Assembly (NCBI RefSeq): GCF_027912495.1
Contig: NZ_CP115463.1
Span: 3,298,501-3,362,500 of the forward strand
Direction of reading: 5' to 3'
Source of the DNA: Caulobacter sp. NIBR1757
Lineage (GTDB): Bacteria > Pseudomonadota > Alphaproteobacteria > Caulobacterales > Caulobacteraceae
DNA length: 64,000 nt
The notes under the pieces are model-generated. The model worked only from the letters and a program-made list of their open reading frames with translations, did not search any database and was not told the origin of the DNA. Positions 18,293 to 29,630 of this stretch are shown in pieces; positions within the stretch are counted from its first letter, which is position 1, and each line of letters starts with the position of its first letter. A program made the position numbers and the translations under genes.

Positions 18293-19195
18293 CTAGCGGT
18301 CCTTCGGGTCGATGGCGTCCCGAAGGCCGTCGCCGATGAAGTTGAAGGCCATCAGGGTCACCACCATGGTGATCGACGGGAAGGCCAGCAGCCAGGGCGC
18401 CATCTCCATGTCCTGCGTCCCGTTCGAGATCAGGGTGCCGAGGCTGGCCATAGGCGCCTGGACGCCCATGCCGAGGAAGCTGAGGAAACTCTCGGCGATG
18501 ATGATCGCCGGGATGGTCAGCGTCACATAGACCACCACCGGACCCAGCAGGTTGGGCACAATGTGGCGGGCGATGATGTCGGCCGAGGTCAGGCCGGCGG
18601 CACGGGCCGCCTCGATGAATTCCTTCTGCTTCAGGCTCATCGTCTGGCCACGCACGATGCGGGCCATGGTCAGCCACTCGACCGCCCCGATAGCCAGGAA
18701 GATCAGGAAGATGTTCTTGCCGAAGGTGACCATCAGCAGGATGACGAAGAAGATGAAGGGCAGGCTGTAGAGCGTATCGACGATGCGCATCATCACCTCG
18801 TCGACCTTGCCGCCCAGGTATCCGGCGGTGGCCCCCCAGGCGACCCCGATGACCAGCGACACGGCGGTGGCGACGACGCCGATGCCGAGCGAGACGCCCA
18901 GCCCCGCGAACAGCCGGGCCAGCAGGTCGCGGCCGAGGGCGTCGGCTCCCAGCACATGGTTCGAGACCCCGGGCGCGGCCCAGACGTCGGTCTTGGTCAC
19001 CATGTCATAGGGATAGGCGACGAACAGCGGGCCGATCAGCGAGACCAGCACCATGGTCGCCAGGACGATCATGCCGAACACGGCGGCCTTGTTGCGCAGC
19101 AGCCGGCGGCGGGCGTCGTCCCACAGGGAGCGACCCTTGACGGCCTTTTCGAGGAGCGCGGCGCGCTCGGGAGAGCCTGGGATGGAAATGCTCAC
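18293..19195 (-). CDS. Peptide ABC transporter permease (OppC/DppC-like)
   Basis: 300 residues. An N-terminal cytoplasmic stretch is followed by the first helix ('AAVFGMIVLATMVLVSLIGPLFV'), and further helices are separated by typical loops. 'LGADALGRDLLARLFAGLGVSLGIGV' is characteristic of DppC/OppC. The EAA motif appears as 'EAARAAGLTSADIIARHIVPN', the ATPase-contact loop. Its ATG overlaps the stop of the upstream dppB-like gene by 4 nt (ATGA), so the two are translationally coupled. It would import peptides with the binding protein at 16077-17702. Confidence 0.92.
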   Translation of the reverse strand: MSISIPGSPERAALLEKAVKGRSLWDDARRRLLRNKAAVFGMIVLATMVLVSLIGPLFVAYPYDMVTKTDVWAAPGVSNHVLGADALGRDLLARLFAGLGVSLGIGVVATAVSLVIGVAWGATAGYLGGKVDEVMMRIVDTLYSLPFIFFVILLMVTFGKNIFLIFLAIGAVEWLTMARIVRGQTMSLKQKEFIEAARAAGLTSADIIARHIVPNLLGPVVVYVTLTIPAIIIAESFLSFLGMGVQAPMASLGTLISNGTQDMEMAPWLLAFPSITMVVTLMAFNFIGDGLRDAIDPKDR

Positions 19196-20139
19196 GACAG
19201 CCTCACGCGGGGATCAAGCGCCGCGTACAGCATGTCGGCGATCAGGTTCAGGATGAGGATCAGGGCGGCGTAGAAGATGACCATGCCCATGACCACGGTG
19301 TAGTCGCGCTGCAGGGCGCTGATGACGAAGAACTTGCCCAGCCCGGGCAGCACGAAGATCTTCTCGACCACCAGCGAGCCGGTCAGTAGGCCGGCGCAGG
19401 CGGGCCCCAGATAGCTGACCAGCGGCAGGATGGCGGCGCGCAGGGCGTGCTTGCGCACGATCAGCCACTCCGGCAGCCCCTTGGCGCGGGCGGTGCGCAC
19501 ATAGTTGGAGCGCAGCACCTCGATCATCCCGGCCCGCACCAGCCGCGAGATGATGGCGATCTGCGGCAGGGCCAGGACGGTGACCGGCAGGATCATGTTC
19601 TTGAGGTTGGGAAAATCGATGCCCGCCACCTTGGTCCAGCCCCAGCCGGCCATCGGCAGCATGCCCAGCATCGAGCCGAACAGCAGGACGAGCAGCGGGG
19701 CGGTGACGAAGGTGGGAATACAGACCCCGAGGATGGCGATCCCCATGGTGGCGTAGTCGATGGACCTGTTCTGCCGCAGCGCCGCGATCACCCCCAGGAA
19801 CACCCCGATGATCGAAGCCGCTATAATCGCCGAAAGCCCCAGCCAAAGGCTGACCTTGTAATTCTCGGCCAGGATCTGCAGCACGGTCTTGTCGCGGTAT
19901 TTCAGCGATGGGCCGAAGTCGCCCCGGACCACGTCGCGCAGATACAGGCCGTACTGCACATAGAGCGGCCGGTCGAAGCCGTACTTGGCCTCCACCACCT
20001 TCTGCACCTCGGGGGTCATCTGACGTTCGTTGACGAACGGGCTGCCGGGCGCCGCCCGCATCATGAAGAAGGCCAGGGTGACGACGAGGAACATCGTCGG
20101 AATGGCGACCAGCAGGCGTCTGGACAGAAATCGGAGCAT
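19192..20139 (-). CDS. Peptide ABC transporter permease (OppB/DppB-like)
   Basis: ATG 20139 (MLRFLSRRLLVAIPTMF) is taken over the upstream start at 20181 because it begins directly at the first membrane helix, as in the family. About 315 residues. 'LAFFMMRAAPGSPF' near the N-terminus and the EAA loop 'YVRTARAKGLPEWLIVRKHALRAAI' are typical of OppB/DppB. It is the first gene of the permease pair. The ATP-hydrolysing subunits must be encoded elsewhere. Confidence 0.92.
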   Translation of the reverse strand: MLRFLSRRLLVAIPTMFLVVTLAFFMMRAAPGSPFVNERQMTPEVQKVVEAKYGFDRPLYVQYGLYLRDVVRGDFGPSLKYRDKTVLQILAENYKVSLWLGLSAIIAASIIGVFLGVIAALRQNRSIDYATMGIAILGVCIPTFVTAPLLVLLFGSMLGMLPMAGWGWTKVAGIDFPNLKNMILPVTVLALPQIAIISRLVRAGMIEVLRSNYVRTARAKGLPEWLIVRKHALRAAILPLVSYLGPACAGLLTGSLVVEKIFVLPGLGKFFVISALQRDYTVVMGMVIFYAALILILNLIADMLYAALDPRVRLS

Positions 20140-20273
20140 GACGGCCCTTAAGCTGGCGGAACGCGAGGTCCCGGAACGCAAACTCCGACGACAGACTTCA
20201 GTTCGACGACGGTGTCACGTTCCAAAAAATTCAGGTTTGCCGTCCGGCCCTGACCGCGCGGCGTTGATAAGTC

Positions 20274-20306
20274 GAGGTCTGGCGACGATGTTGTCAACCA
20301 GACCTC
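20274..20306 (+). promoter_or_regulatory. Hairpin or operator in the leader of the phosphatase-like gene
   Basis: Perfect inverted arms GAGGTCTGG (20274-20282) and CCAGACCTC (20298-20306) lie 18 nt before the ATG at 20325. It could be an operator or a leader stem. The sequence does not tell which. Confidence 0.4.
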
Positions 20307-20324
20307 ATTCAGGATGAACGCAGC

Positions 20325-20735
20325 ATGACCGATATCCGCCAGGTGACTCCCGATTTCGCCGTCGCCCCGCAACTGGCGCCCGAAGATATGGCGGAAGCGG
20401 CCGCCCGCGGGTTCAAACTGGTGATCAACAACCGCCCCGACGGCGAGGCCCCCGATCAGCCGACCAGCGCCCAGATGGAAGCGGCGGTGCGCGCCGCCGG
20501 CATGGACTATGTCCACATCCCGGTGCGCGGCGGCCCGACGCCAGAGCAGGTCGATCTCAACCGCGAGGCCGTCGATGGCGCCGGCGGTCCGGTGCTGGCC
20601 TTCTGCCGCTCGGGCACCCGCTCGATCGTCACCTGGAGCGTCGGCCAGGCCCTGGCCGGCCGCCAGGACCGCCAGACCCTGGTCGATCAAGGCTCGGCGG
20701 CCGGATACGACCTGACGGCCGTGCTGCCGGGCTAA
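20325..20735 (+). CDS. TIGR01244/DUF442-type phosphatase or sulfurtransferase-like protein
   Basis: 136 residues from ATG 20325, with AGGA upstream. It has the protein-tyrosine-phosphatase-like fold of the TIGR01244 family. 'FKLVINNRPDGEAPDQPTSAQ' and 'MDYVHIPVRGG' precede the P-loop 'FCRSGTRS', with Cys94 and Arg99 in the CX5R arrangement. Members are often annotated as sulfur transferases or beta-lactamase hydrolase-like (Blh) domains; the true substrate is uncertain. Its stop overlaps by 4 nt the stop of the convergent sulfotransferase gene. Confidence 0.85.
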   Translation: MTDIRQVTPDFAVAPQLAPEDMAEAAARGFKLVINNRPDGEAPDQPTSAQMEAAVRAAGMDYVHIPVRGGPTPEQVDLNREAVDGAGGPVLAFCRSGTRSIVTWSVGQALAGRQDRQTLVDQGSAAGYDLTAVLPG

Positions 20736-22177
20736 AGCAGCCCCTGCCCTTCCAGCCAGTCCCTGACCGGCCGAAGCTGGCGCTCATAGTTGCGCCACCG
20801 CCCCGAAGCCCGCTGATAGAGCGGCTCGCGCACCTGCCAGACGCTGGCGGTGCGGACGTTGCTGTCGGTCTGGTGAAAGGCCAGGCAGGCGTCGTCCCAG
20901 GCCAGATCGCAGTGGGCCAGGAGGCGTTCGGTGTGCGGCCGGGGGTCCTGGACGAAGGCGTCGTAATCGAGGTCGAGAATGTCGTTCGGCCACAGGGTTT
21001 TCCAGTGGGCGGTGAGGCGTCGCTCCTGGGCCAGGTAGTGGGCCGCGTCCATCAGGTCGGTGGCGTAGGGCATGGCCGCGCTGAGGTGGAGGAACCAGGC
21101 AGACAATACGTTGTCGAGCGGATGGCGGCGGGTGTGAACGATGCGGGCGTCCGGGAACAGGCGCTTGATCAGGCCGACGTGCAGGAAGTTGTCCGGCCGC
21201 TTGTCGGTCAGGACATCGGCGCCGGGGAACAGCCGTTCGATCTCGCCGAGATAGCGGCGGGCGAGCGGTTCCGGGTCGAGCCGCGACAGCGCCGCCGGGT
21301 AAGGCTGCAAGGCCTCGCCCACCAAGGTCGGCAGCAGGGTCAGTTCGCCGCCCGAGGTGACGCGCGGATGGCTGGCCAGCACCTGTTCGGCCAGGGTCGA
21401 GCCGGATCGGAACATGCCGAGGATGAAGATCGGCGGCGGCCGGGTTCCAGCCACCGGCGGGGCCGGCGGCCCGGCCTGCGAGAAGGCGGCGATCAGCCCA
21501 TCGACCAGGGCCTCCTGGGCGCCGCGATCGTAGCGCGCCGGGGTCGCCGCGTTGGCGGCGGCATAGGCCTCGAAGGCCAGCTCATAAGCCCCGGCTCCGT
21601 CGAGCAGCTTGCCAAGCGCGAAGCCGAGGCCGGCGCGGTCCTGCGGGATCAGGCCTGGACGGGTCATGGCCCGGCGCAGGCGGCCTATCACCGGGTCGGC
21701 GGGATCGCTGACCGGGCGCAGCTGGGCGGCGCGGGCCAGGGCTTCGGGATGGTCGGGGTCCAGGGCCAACAGTTGGTCATAGGTGGCCAGGGCCTGCGCC
21801 TTGCGGCCCCGATCCTCATGCAGGTTGCCGAGGTTCAGCAGGGCCGGCTGGTAACGAGGGTTCAGCCTGAGGGCGGTCGCCAGTTCCTGCTCCGCCAGAT
21901 CCGGCCGCCGCAGATCGTCGGCATAGATGACTCCGCGGTTGAGGTGAGCCTCCTCCGGCCCGCTAAGGCAGTGGGCCAGCGCCTGGTCGTAAGCGGCCAG
22001 GGCGTCGTCGAACCGCCGGGCGCGGCGGTACATCAGGGCCAGGTTGTACCAGCTGTCGGGCAGGGCCGGCCGTCGGGCCAGCAGCTGTTCGTAGGCGGTG
22101 ATGGCTTCGGCGACGCGGCCGGCCCGGCGAAACGCGCCCGCCCGGGCGATCAGGGATTCGAGGTCGGCGTCGGCCAT
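20732..22177 (-). CDS. TPR-containing sulfotransferase 2
   Basis: ATG 22177 (MADADLESL); an upstream in-frame TTG at 22195 cannot be excluded. About 481 residues. Residues 1-150 are four or five TPRs ('EAITAYEQLLARRPALPDSW', 'ALATYDQLLALDPDHPEALA'). The sulfotransferase half has the PAPS loop 'FRSGSTLAEQ' at 256-265 and 'DARIVHTRRHPLDNVLSAWF' as the 3'-phosphate region. It is a paralogue of the enzyme at 11220-12692 with the same architecture. Both lie within 10 kb around the receptor and peptide-transport genes. The acceptor is unknown; a peptide or protein is favoured because TPRs usually bind polypeptides. Confidence 0.88.
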   Translation of the reverse strand: MADADLESLIARAGAFRRAGRVAEAITAYEQLLARRPALPDSWYNLALMYRRARRFDDALAAYDQALAHCLSGPEEAHLNRGVIYADDLRRPDLAEQELATALRLNPRYQPALLNLGNLHEDRGRKAQALATYDQLLALDPDHPEALARAAQLRPVSDPADPVIGRLRRAMTRPGLIPQDRAGLGFALGKLLDGAGAYELAFEAYAAANAATPARYDRGAQEALVDGLIAAFSQAGPPAPPVAGTRPPPIFILGMFRSGSTLAEQVLASHPRVTSGGELTLLPTLVGEALQPYPAALSRLDPEPLARRYLGEIERLFPGADVLTDKRPDNFLHVGLIKRLFPDARIVHTRRHPLDNVLSAWFLHLSAAMPYATDLMDAAHYLAQERRLTAHWKTLWPNDILDLDYDAFVQDPRPHTERLLAHCDLAWDDACLAFHQTDSNVRTASVWQVREPLYQRASGRWRNYERQLRPVRDWLEGQGLL

Positions 22178-22215
22178 GGCCGCATTAAGGGCCAATCCCC
22201 GATCGCCTCAAGGGA

Positions 22216-22365
22216 TCAGGTTCCGCCGAGCGTGACCTTGGCGGCCATGGCGCTGGGTTCCGGCTCGCAGGAGGCCAGCACCAGCTGCGCCGCGATGAGA
22301 CAGAGGATCGCAAAGGCGACCCGCTGTAGCCGTTTTGAAACAAAGATCATCGCATCGAGAGCCAT
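22216..22365 (-). CDS. Small putative lipoprotein
   Basis: 49 residues from ATG 22365, with GGAAGG 8 nt upstream. A basic start is followed by a hydrophobic stretch and the lipobox-like 'QLVLASCEPEP', leaving a mature peptide of only about 18 residues. It resembles the short entericidin-like or unknown lipoproteins of alphaproteobacteria, but I recognise no family. The strong ribosome-binding site and lipobox support a real gene; the shortness makes this uncertain. Confidence 0.5.
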   Translation of the reverse strand: MALDAMIFVSKRLQRVAFAILCLIAAQLVLASCEPEPSAMAAKVTLGGT

Positions 22366-22505
22366 TTTACGCACCTTCCCACCAGTCTGGTGGTCCGCAG
22401 CGCAACTTCCGGGCCGATCACGCACGCCTCGCGGGCAAGTCGTTTGTCCGTGATGCGAATTACCTTAGTTATGTGGCCATGCGCTTCGGGGGCGCGGAGT
22501 AATTT

Positions 22506-23438
22506 ATGGCTGGAGCATCCTGGGCGTCGGACTTTACCGTGTCCGGCGGACGGATCAGGGTTCACAAGACCGGCGCCGACCTGGCGCTGGACGGCGCCCT
22601 GCTGGCCGAAGGCGCCATCTGGTTCGCCTACTACGTGCCGGTTCGCCTGAAGGCCGCCTGGATGCAAGCGACCCGGCCCGGCCCCGCCGTCTGGTTCGCG
22701 CCCGACAAGCCCCGGCCCTGGTACCTGGTCTGGGCCGCCGCCGCCTGGGCCGGCGCGCGGATCGCCCGCACGCCGGACGAAGCCGTCGCCGGCTTCTATT
22801 TCGATGACAGCGCCATCGGCGCCCCGCCGAACACCGGCCCCGAACGGCGTTTCAACTGGCGCTGCACCGACGTCACCAAGAGCCATGTGGCCCGGGTGTT
22901 CGAACAGGCCTTCGGCTACCCCCTGATGATTGACCCGGCCACGGCCGAGGGCCCGCTGGTCGAAAAGGGCGAGGACAACGGCGTCCACGACGGCCGCATC
23001 GTCCAGGCCCCCTGCCCGGCCCTGCCCGGCAAGACCTATCAGAAGCTGATCGACAATACGGAAGGCTCGCTCGTCGCCGACCTGCGCACGCCTTGTGTCG
23101 GCGGCCGGCCGGCCTGCGTCTTCATCAAGCGCCGCCCCGTCGCCGACCGCTTCGCCAACCATAACAGCTCGACCACCCTGACCACCCCCGAGGCGGTATT
23201 CTCGCCGGCCGAGCTGGAGGCCATCTCGGCCTTCTGCGCCGGCATGGGGCTCGATTGGGGCGGGCTGGACATCCTTCGCGACAAGGACGGACGTCTCTAT
23301 GTCGTGGACGTCAACAAGACCGACATGGGGCCGCCGATCGCCCTGCCGCTCAAGGACAAGCTGCACGCGACACGCTTGCTCGCGGACGCTTTCCTCAGTC
23401 TAATTAACCAAGACTCCGCAACGGACTCCGCCGCATGA
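22506..23438 (+). CDS. ATP-grasp-like protein of unknown substrate
   Basis: 310 residues from ATG 22506, with GGAG 7 nt upstream. The C-terminal half resembles an ATP-grasp fold: 'GKTYQKLIDN' and 'CVFIKRRPVADRF' are candidate nucleotide-binding strands. 'GLDWGGLDILRDKDGRLYVVDVNKTDMGPP' (residues about 267-296, quoted in part) corresponds to the metal-binding Asp/Asn region of the superfamily. The N-terminal half has no recognisable motif. Its stop overlaps the ATG of the next gene (ATGA), so it is coupled to the hydrolase. ATP-grasp enzymes join a carboxylate to an amine or thiol; the substrate here is unknown. Confidence 0.65.
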   Translation: MAGASWASDFTVSGGRIRVHKTGADLALDGALLAEGAIWFAYYVPVRLKAAWMQATRPGPAVWFAPDKPRPWYLVWAAAAWAGARIARTPDEAVAGFYFDDSAIGAPPNTGPERRFNWRCTDVTKSHVARVFEQAFGYPLMIDPATAEGPLVEKGEDNGVHDGRIVQAPCPALPGKTYQKLIDNTEGSLVADLRTPCVGGRPACVFIKRRPVADRFANHNSSTTLTTPEAVFSPAELEAISAFCAGMGLDWGGLDILRDKDGRLYVVDVNKTDMGPPIALPLKDKLHATRLLADAFLSLINQDSATDSAA

Positions 23439-24334
23439 TTCCCTTCGTCAGAGAGATCGAGTTCGAGTACGGGGCCTGCGATCGCGTCTCGCCGCTGATC
23501 CGGCGCGTGGTCGCCCGTAACCCCGGCCCGTTCACCTACAAGGGCACCGGCACCTATATCGTCGGCGCCGGCGAGGTCGCCGTCATCGACCCCGGCCCCG
23601 ACATGGACGACCATCTGGAAGCCATCCTGGCCGCCACGGCCGGCGAGCGGATCACCCACATCTTCGTCACCCACAACCATGCCGACCACTCGCCGCTGGC
23701 CCGGCCGCTGGCCGAGCGGACGGGGGCGACCATCTACGCCTGCGCCAACCAGGGCGTGCCGACCGAGTCGGAAGTGCGCATGGAGGCCGGCGACGACCGC
23801 AATTTCCGCCCCGACGTCGGCCTCTGCGACGGCGGCGTCATCCCGGGCGGCGACTGGACGCTGGAGGCCATCCCGACGCCAGGCCACACCTCCAACCACA
23901 TCTGCTACGCCCTGCTGGAAGAGAACGCGCTGTTCAGCGGCGACCACATCATGGGCTGGTCGACGACGGTGATCAGCCCGCCGGACGGCGACATGGGCGA
24001 CTATTTCCAGAGCCTGGAGACCATCAAGGCCCGCAACTTCTCGACCCTGTGGCCGACCCACGGCCCGCCGGTCACCGACCCCGCCCCCTTCGTCCAGGCC
24101 TACATCGACCACCGCCGGGCGCGGGAGAAGCAGATCCTCGCCGCCCTGGCCGCCGGCCACACGCGCATCAAGGCCATGGTGCCCGAGCTCTACAAGGACG
24201 TGGACTCGCGCCTGTATCCGGCCGCCGCCCATTCGGTGATGGCCCATATGGTTCAGATGGTCCGCGACGGCCGGCTGGTCACCGAGGGCGAGCCGACGCT
24301 GGATAGCGACTACCGGCTCAAAGAGGCGGTCTGA
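23435..24334 (+). CDS. Metallo-beta-lactamase-fold hydrolase (LACTB2/glyoxalase II-like)
   Basis: 299 residues. The metal motif HxHxDH is 'HNHADH' (His80, His82, Asp84, His85), preceded by 'GTGTYIVGAGEVAVIDPGP' and followed by 'IPTPGHTSNHICYALLEE' and 'LFSGDHIMGWSTTVI', which supply the further His and Asp ligands. The C-terminal helical domain ('RAREKQILAAL') is of LACTB2 type. It probably hydrolyses a thioester, phosphodiester or similar bond with two zinc ions. It is translationally coupled to the ATP-grasp-like gene. Confidence 0.9.
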   Translation: MIPFVREIEFEYGACDRVSPLIRRVVARNPGPFTYKGTGTYIVGAGEVAVIDPGPDMDDHLEAILAATAGERITHIFVTHNHADHSPLARPLAERTGATIYACANQGVPTESEVRMEAGDDRNFRPDVGLCDGGVIPGGDWTLEAIPTPGHTSNHICYALLEENALFSGDHIMGWSTTVISPPDGDMGDYFQSLETIKARNFSTLWPTHGPPVTDPAPFVQAYIDHRRAREKQILAALAAGHTRIKAMVPELYKDVDSRLYPAAAHSVMAHMVQMVRDGRLVTEGEPTLDSDYRLKEAV

Positions 24335-24344
24335 CGCACGCTTG

Positions 24345-24546
24345 AACTCTCCGCCCTTCGGGCGGAGGACCGCTTTCGAGCCTTCAAGCGAGAAAGCAGG
24401 AGGCGGGCCCACCGGCGGTGGGTGATTAGCGTGTTCCCTTGACCGCCGGCGTCCGCGGACGCAGCGCACGACCGCCGGTGGACGTCCCGCCTCCTGGTTT
24501 GTCGCTCACGCTCCAAACCTGTCCTCCGCCCCAGGGGCGGAGAGTT
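24345..24546. repeat. Composite palindromic intergenic element, about 200 bp
   Basis: The whole gap between two convergent genes folds as nested inverted repeats. The outer 26-nt arms (24345-24370 and 24520-24546) are near-identical in inverse and each forms its own CTCCGCCC/GGGCGGAG hairpin. Inside them AGGAGGCGGG and CCACCGGCGG pair with CCGCCGGTGG and CCCGCCTCCT, and the centre carries GTCCGCGGAC. It resembles a MITE or clustered REP element without a transposase. Confidence 0.7.
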
Positions 24547-24554
24547 TGGCGCCC

Positions 24555-27887
<3,333 letters not shown>

Positions 27888-27965
27888 ACGCTTCACCTTC
27901 CCCGAGTGTATTTCCTTGGGTCAGCACGCTAGCGGTCCGGGCGCCGCAGTGCAAACAGGCGCTGC

Positions 27966-28325
27966 CTACGGGCGAGCAGATTCCTGTACTTCAAGCACCA
28001 GGCGCACGGTTCGCAGGCTCTGGCCCCGGAGCACGGCCAGCTCGACCTGCTCGCCGGGCGGTCCGCCCAGGGCGACCGGCAGCTGGCCCAGCCCGCCGCC
28101 GTTGCAGCCGATGACCAGATCTCCGGGCCGCAGGCCGGCGCGGGCCGCCGGACCGAACGGATCAAGCTCGCGGATGCTGGCGACGCCGCCGGCGATCTGC
28201 AGGTCGACGCCTGACCAGCCCTTGGGGCCAGGCGCGGCGTCTTCGGCCGCCAGCGTCGGCGCTGCGGCCAGCAACAGGCCGGCGCCGCCCATGGCGCTGA
28301 GCAGAGCTCGCCTTGTGCCGTTCAT
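27966..28325 (-). CDS. Secreted PDZ-domain protein
   Basis: 119 residues from ATG 28325, with AGGA 6 nt upstream. A signal peptide beginning 'MNGTRRALLSAMGGAGLLL' has an RR pair that could be Tat-like. The mature part is almost only a PDZ domain: 'GVDLQIAGGVASIRELDPFG', 'GLRPGDLVIGCNGGGLGQL' and 'VELAVLRGQSLRTVRLVLEV'. It follows the aspartyl protease-PDZ gene on the same strand with 31 nt between, so they probably form an operon. A periplasmic accessory or regulator of the protease is a reasonable inference. Confidence 0.75.
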   Translation of the reverse strand: MNGTRRALLSAMGGAGLLLAAAPTLAAEDAAPGPKGWSGVDLQIAGGVASIRELDPFGPAARAGLRPGDLVIGCNGGGLGQLPVALGGPPGEQVELAVLRGQSLRTVRLVLEVQESARP

Positions 28326-28356
28326 GAATCGTCCTGAAACCGGAGTCGCCCGCCGC

Positions 28357-29571
28357 TCAGATGACGTCTTCCAGCACAACCGTGACCAAAGTTGGCGCCC
28401 CGGCCCGCTCGACCTGGATCTCCACCTTCGTGCCCGGCGCCCCGCGCAGGGCCCAGAGCATGCCGTAGAACCCGTCTGTCCCGCGCCAGCCGACGATCTT
28501 GTCGGACATCTTCATCCCGGCCTTTGCGGCCGGGCCGGCCGGATCGATCCAGGTGATCCTCACATGGTCGCCGACGACATCGGCGTCCATGCCGCCGCGA
28601 TTGTATCGATAGACGTCCTGGATGGCCCGGCTGGGCTTGAAGTAGAAGCGCCGCCGCAGCGGGTGGTGCAGGAAGTTGATTCGGCGCAGGACCTCCATGC
28701 CGACGACGCCCTGCACGTCCTGGACACTGTCCTTGTCGCTGTCGTCGGGCCGGCCCAGCACGGTAATCGGGGTGGCGAATCCGTAGCGGCCGATACGCAA
28801 CTTCTCTGCCCGCACGGTCCGGGTTTTCGCATCGCCGGCGATCGTGGAGATGCCGCTGTCCAGGTGCTTGGGATAGTGGTCCCACAGACCCCGCTTCTTC
28901 ACATAGTCGGGGAACAGGAACAGCATGCCTTGAAAGCCGGTGTCGACCATCAGCTTTACCGGCTGCCCGTCGAAGACCGCCTCGATGACCGGTCGCTGGT
29001 CGAGGTCCTGGAAGTGTTGCGCGTCGATGGCGTTGGCGCCCAGCCGGTTCATCGTCCCGAAGCTTTCGCCCTGGGTGTAGGTGGTCAGTTCTTCATAGCC
29101 CTCCGGCGCCCCGCCTTCCGACAGACGGGTGGCCACCGTCAATTGCTGGGCGTCGAAGTCGAGCCCCATGATCGCCCACTTGGCGACCGGCAGGATGCCG
29201 ACGATGAAATCGCTGTCGTCGCTGACCGTATCGACCAGCACCGCGTCCCGCTCCCGCACCGCGCCACCGCCGATGGCGATCTCGTTGGCGGTGTAGACGA
29301 CGACGTCCCGGCGTCCGACCGCGCCCTGCACCCGGCCGGTGGTCACCCGGGGCAGGCCGTGCGCCTTGGCGGCCTTGTTGCTGATGCCGAAGACGTTCGA
29401 GCCGGTATCGATGAGAAAGGCGACCGGATCCTTGCGATTGATGGTCGTCGCCGCCCAGGGCCGGTTTCGGGTGACGCGGAACGGAATCTGCACGCTGGTC
29501 GCCGCCACGGCCGGTGAGGTCGCCAGCAACAGGCCAGCCCCCGCCAGCGTGGATCGCCTGGTGATCGACAT
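28357..29571 (-). CDS. Secreted retropepsin-like aspartyl protease with two DTG motifs and a C-terminal PDZ domain
   Basis: 404 residues from ATG 29571, with GGGGGGAAG upstream. The N-terminus 'MSITRRSTLAGAGLLLA' is a signal peptide with an RR pair. Two aspartyl-protease half sites are present: 'AFLIDTGSNVFGIS' (Asp55) and 'KLMVDTGFQGMLF' (Asp210), each followed by a hydrophobic strand. Each would supply one catalytic Asp of a single-chain enzyme. The tail (from about residue 320) is a PDZ domain ('DHVRITWIDPAGPAAKAGMK'). Many bacterial retropepsin-like proteins have one DTG and must dimerise, so the internal duplication is notable. A long upstream extension of the same frame overlaps the kinase gene and is not used. 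Confidence 0.82.
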   Translation of the reverse strand: MSITRRSTLAGAGLLLATSPAVAATSVQIPFRVTRNRPWAATTINRKDPVAFLIDTGSNVFGISNKAAKAHGLPRVTTGRVQGAVGRRDVVVYTANEIAIGGGAVRERDAVLVDTVSDDSDFIVGILPVAKWAIMGLDFDAQQLTVATRLSEGGAPEGYEELTTYTQGESFGTMNRLGANAIDAQHFQDLDQRPVIEAVFDGQPVKLMVDTGFQGMLFLFPDYVKKRGLWDHYPKHLDSGISTIAGDAKTRTVRAEKLRIGRYGFATPITVLGRPDDSDKDSVQDVQGVVGMEVLRRINFLHHPLRRRFYFKPSRAIQDVYRYNRGGMDADVVGDHVRITWIDPAGPAAKAGMKMSDKIVGWRGTDGFYGMLWALRGAPGTKVEIQVERAGAPTLVTVVLEDVI

Positions 29572-29630
29572 GAACGCTTCCCCCCTTACCCGGAGCTGAG
29601 CGTCCCTCCGAAGTTTACTTTCGTCAATGG

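Noticed and set aside
24345..24546. CRISPR-like array
   Set aside because: The repeats are mirrored rather than direct and there are no equal-length spacers or cas genes.
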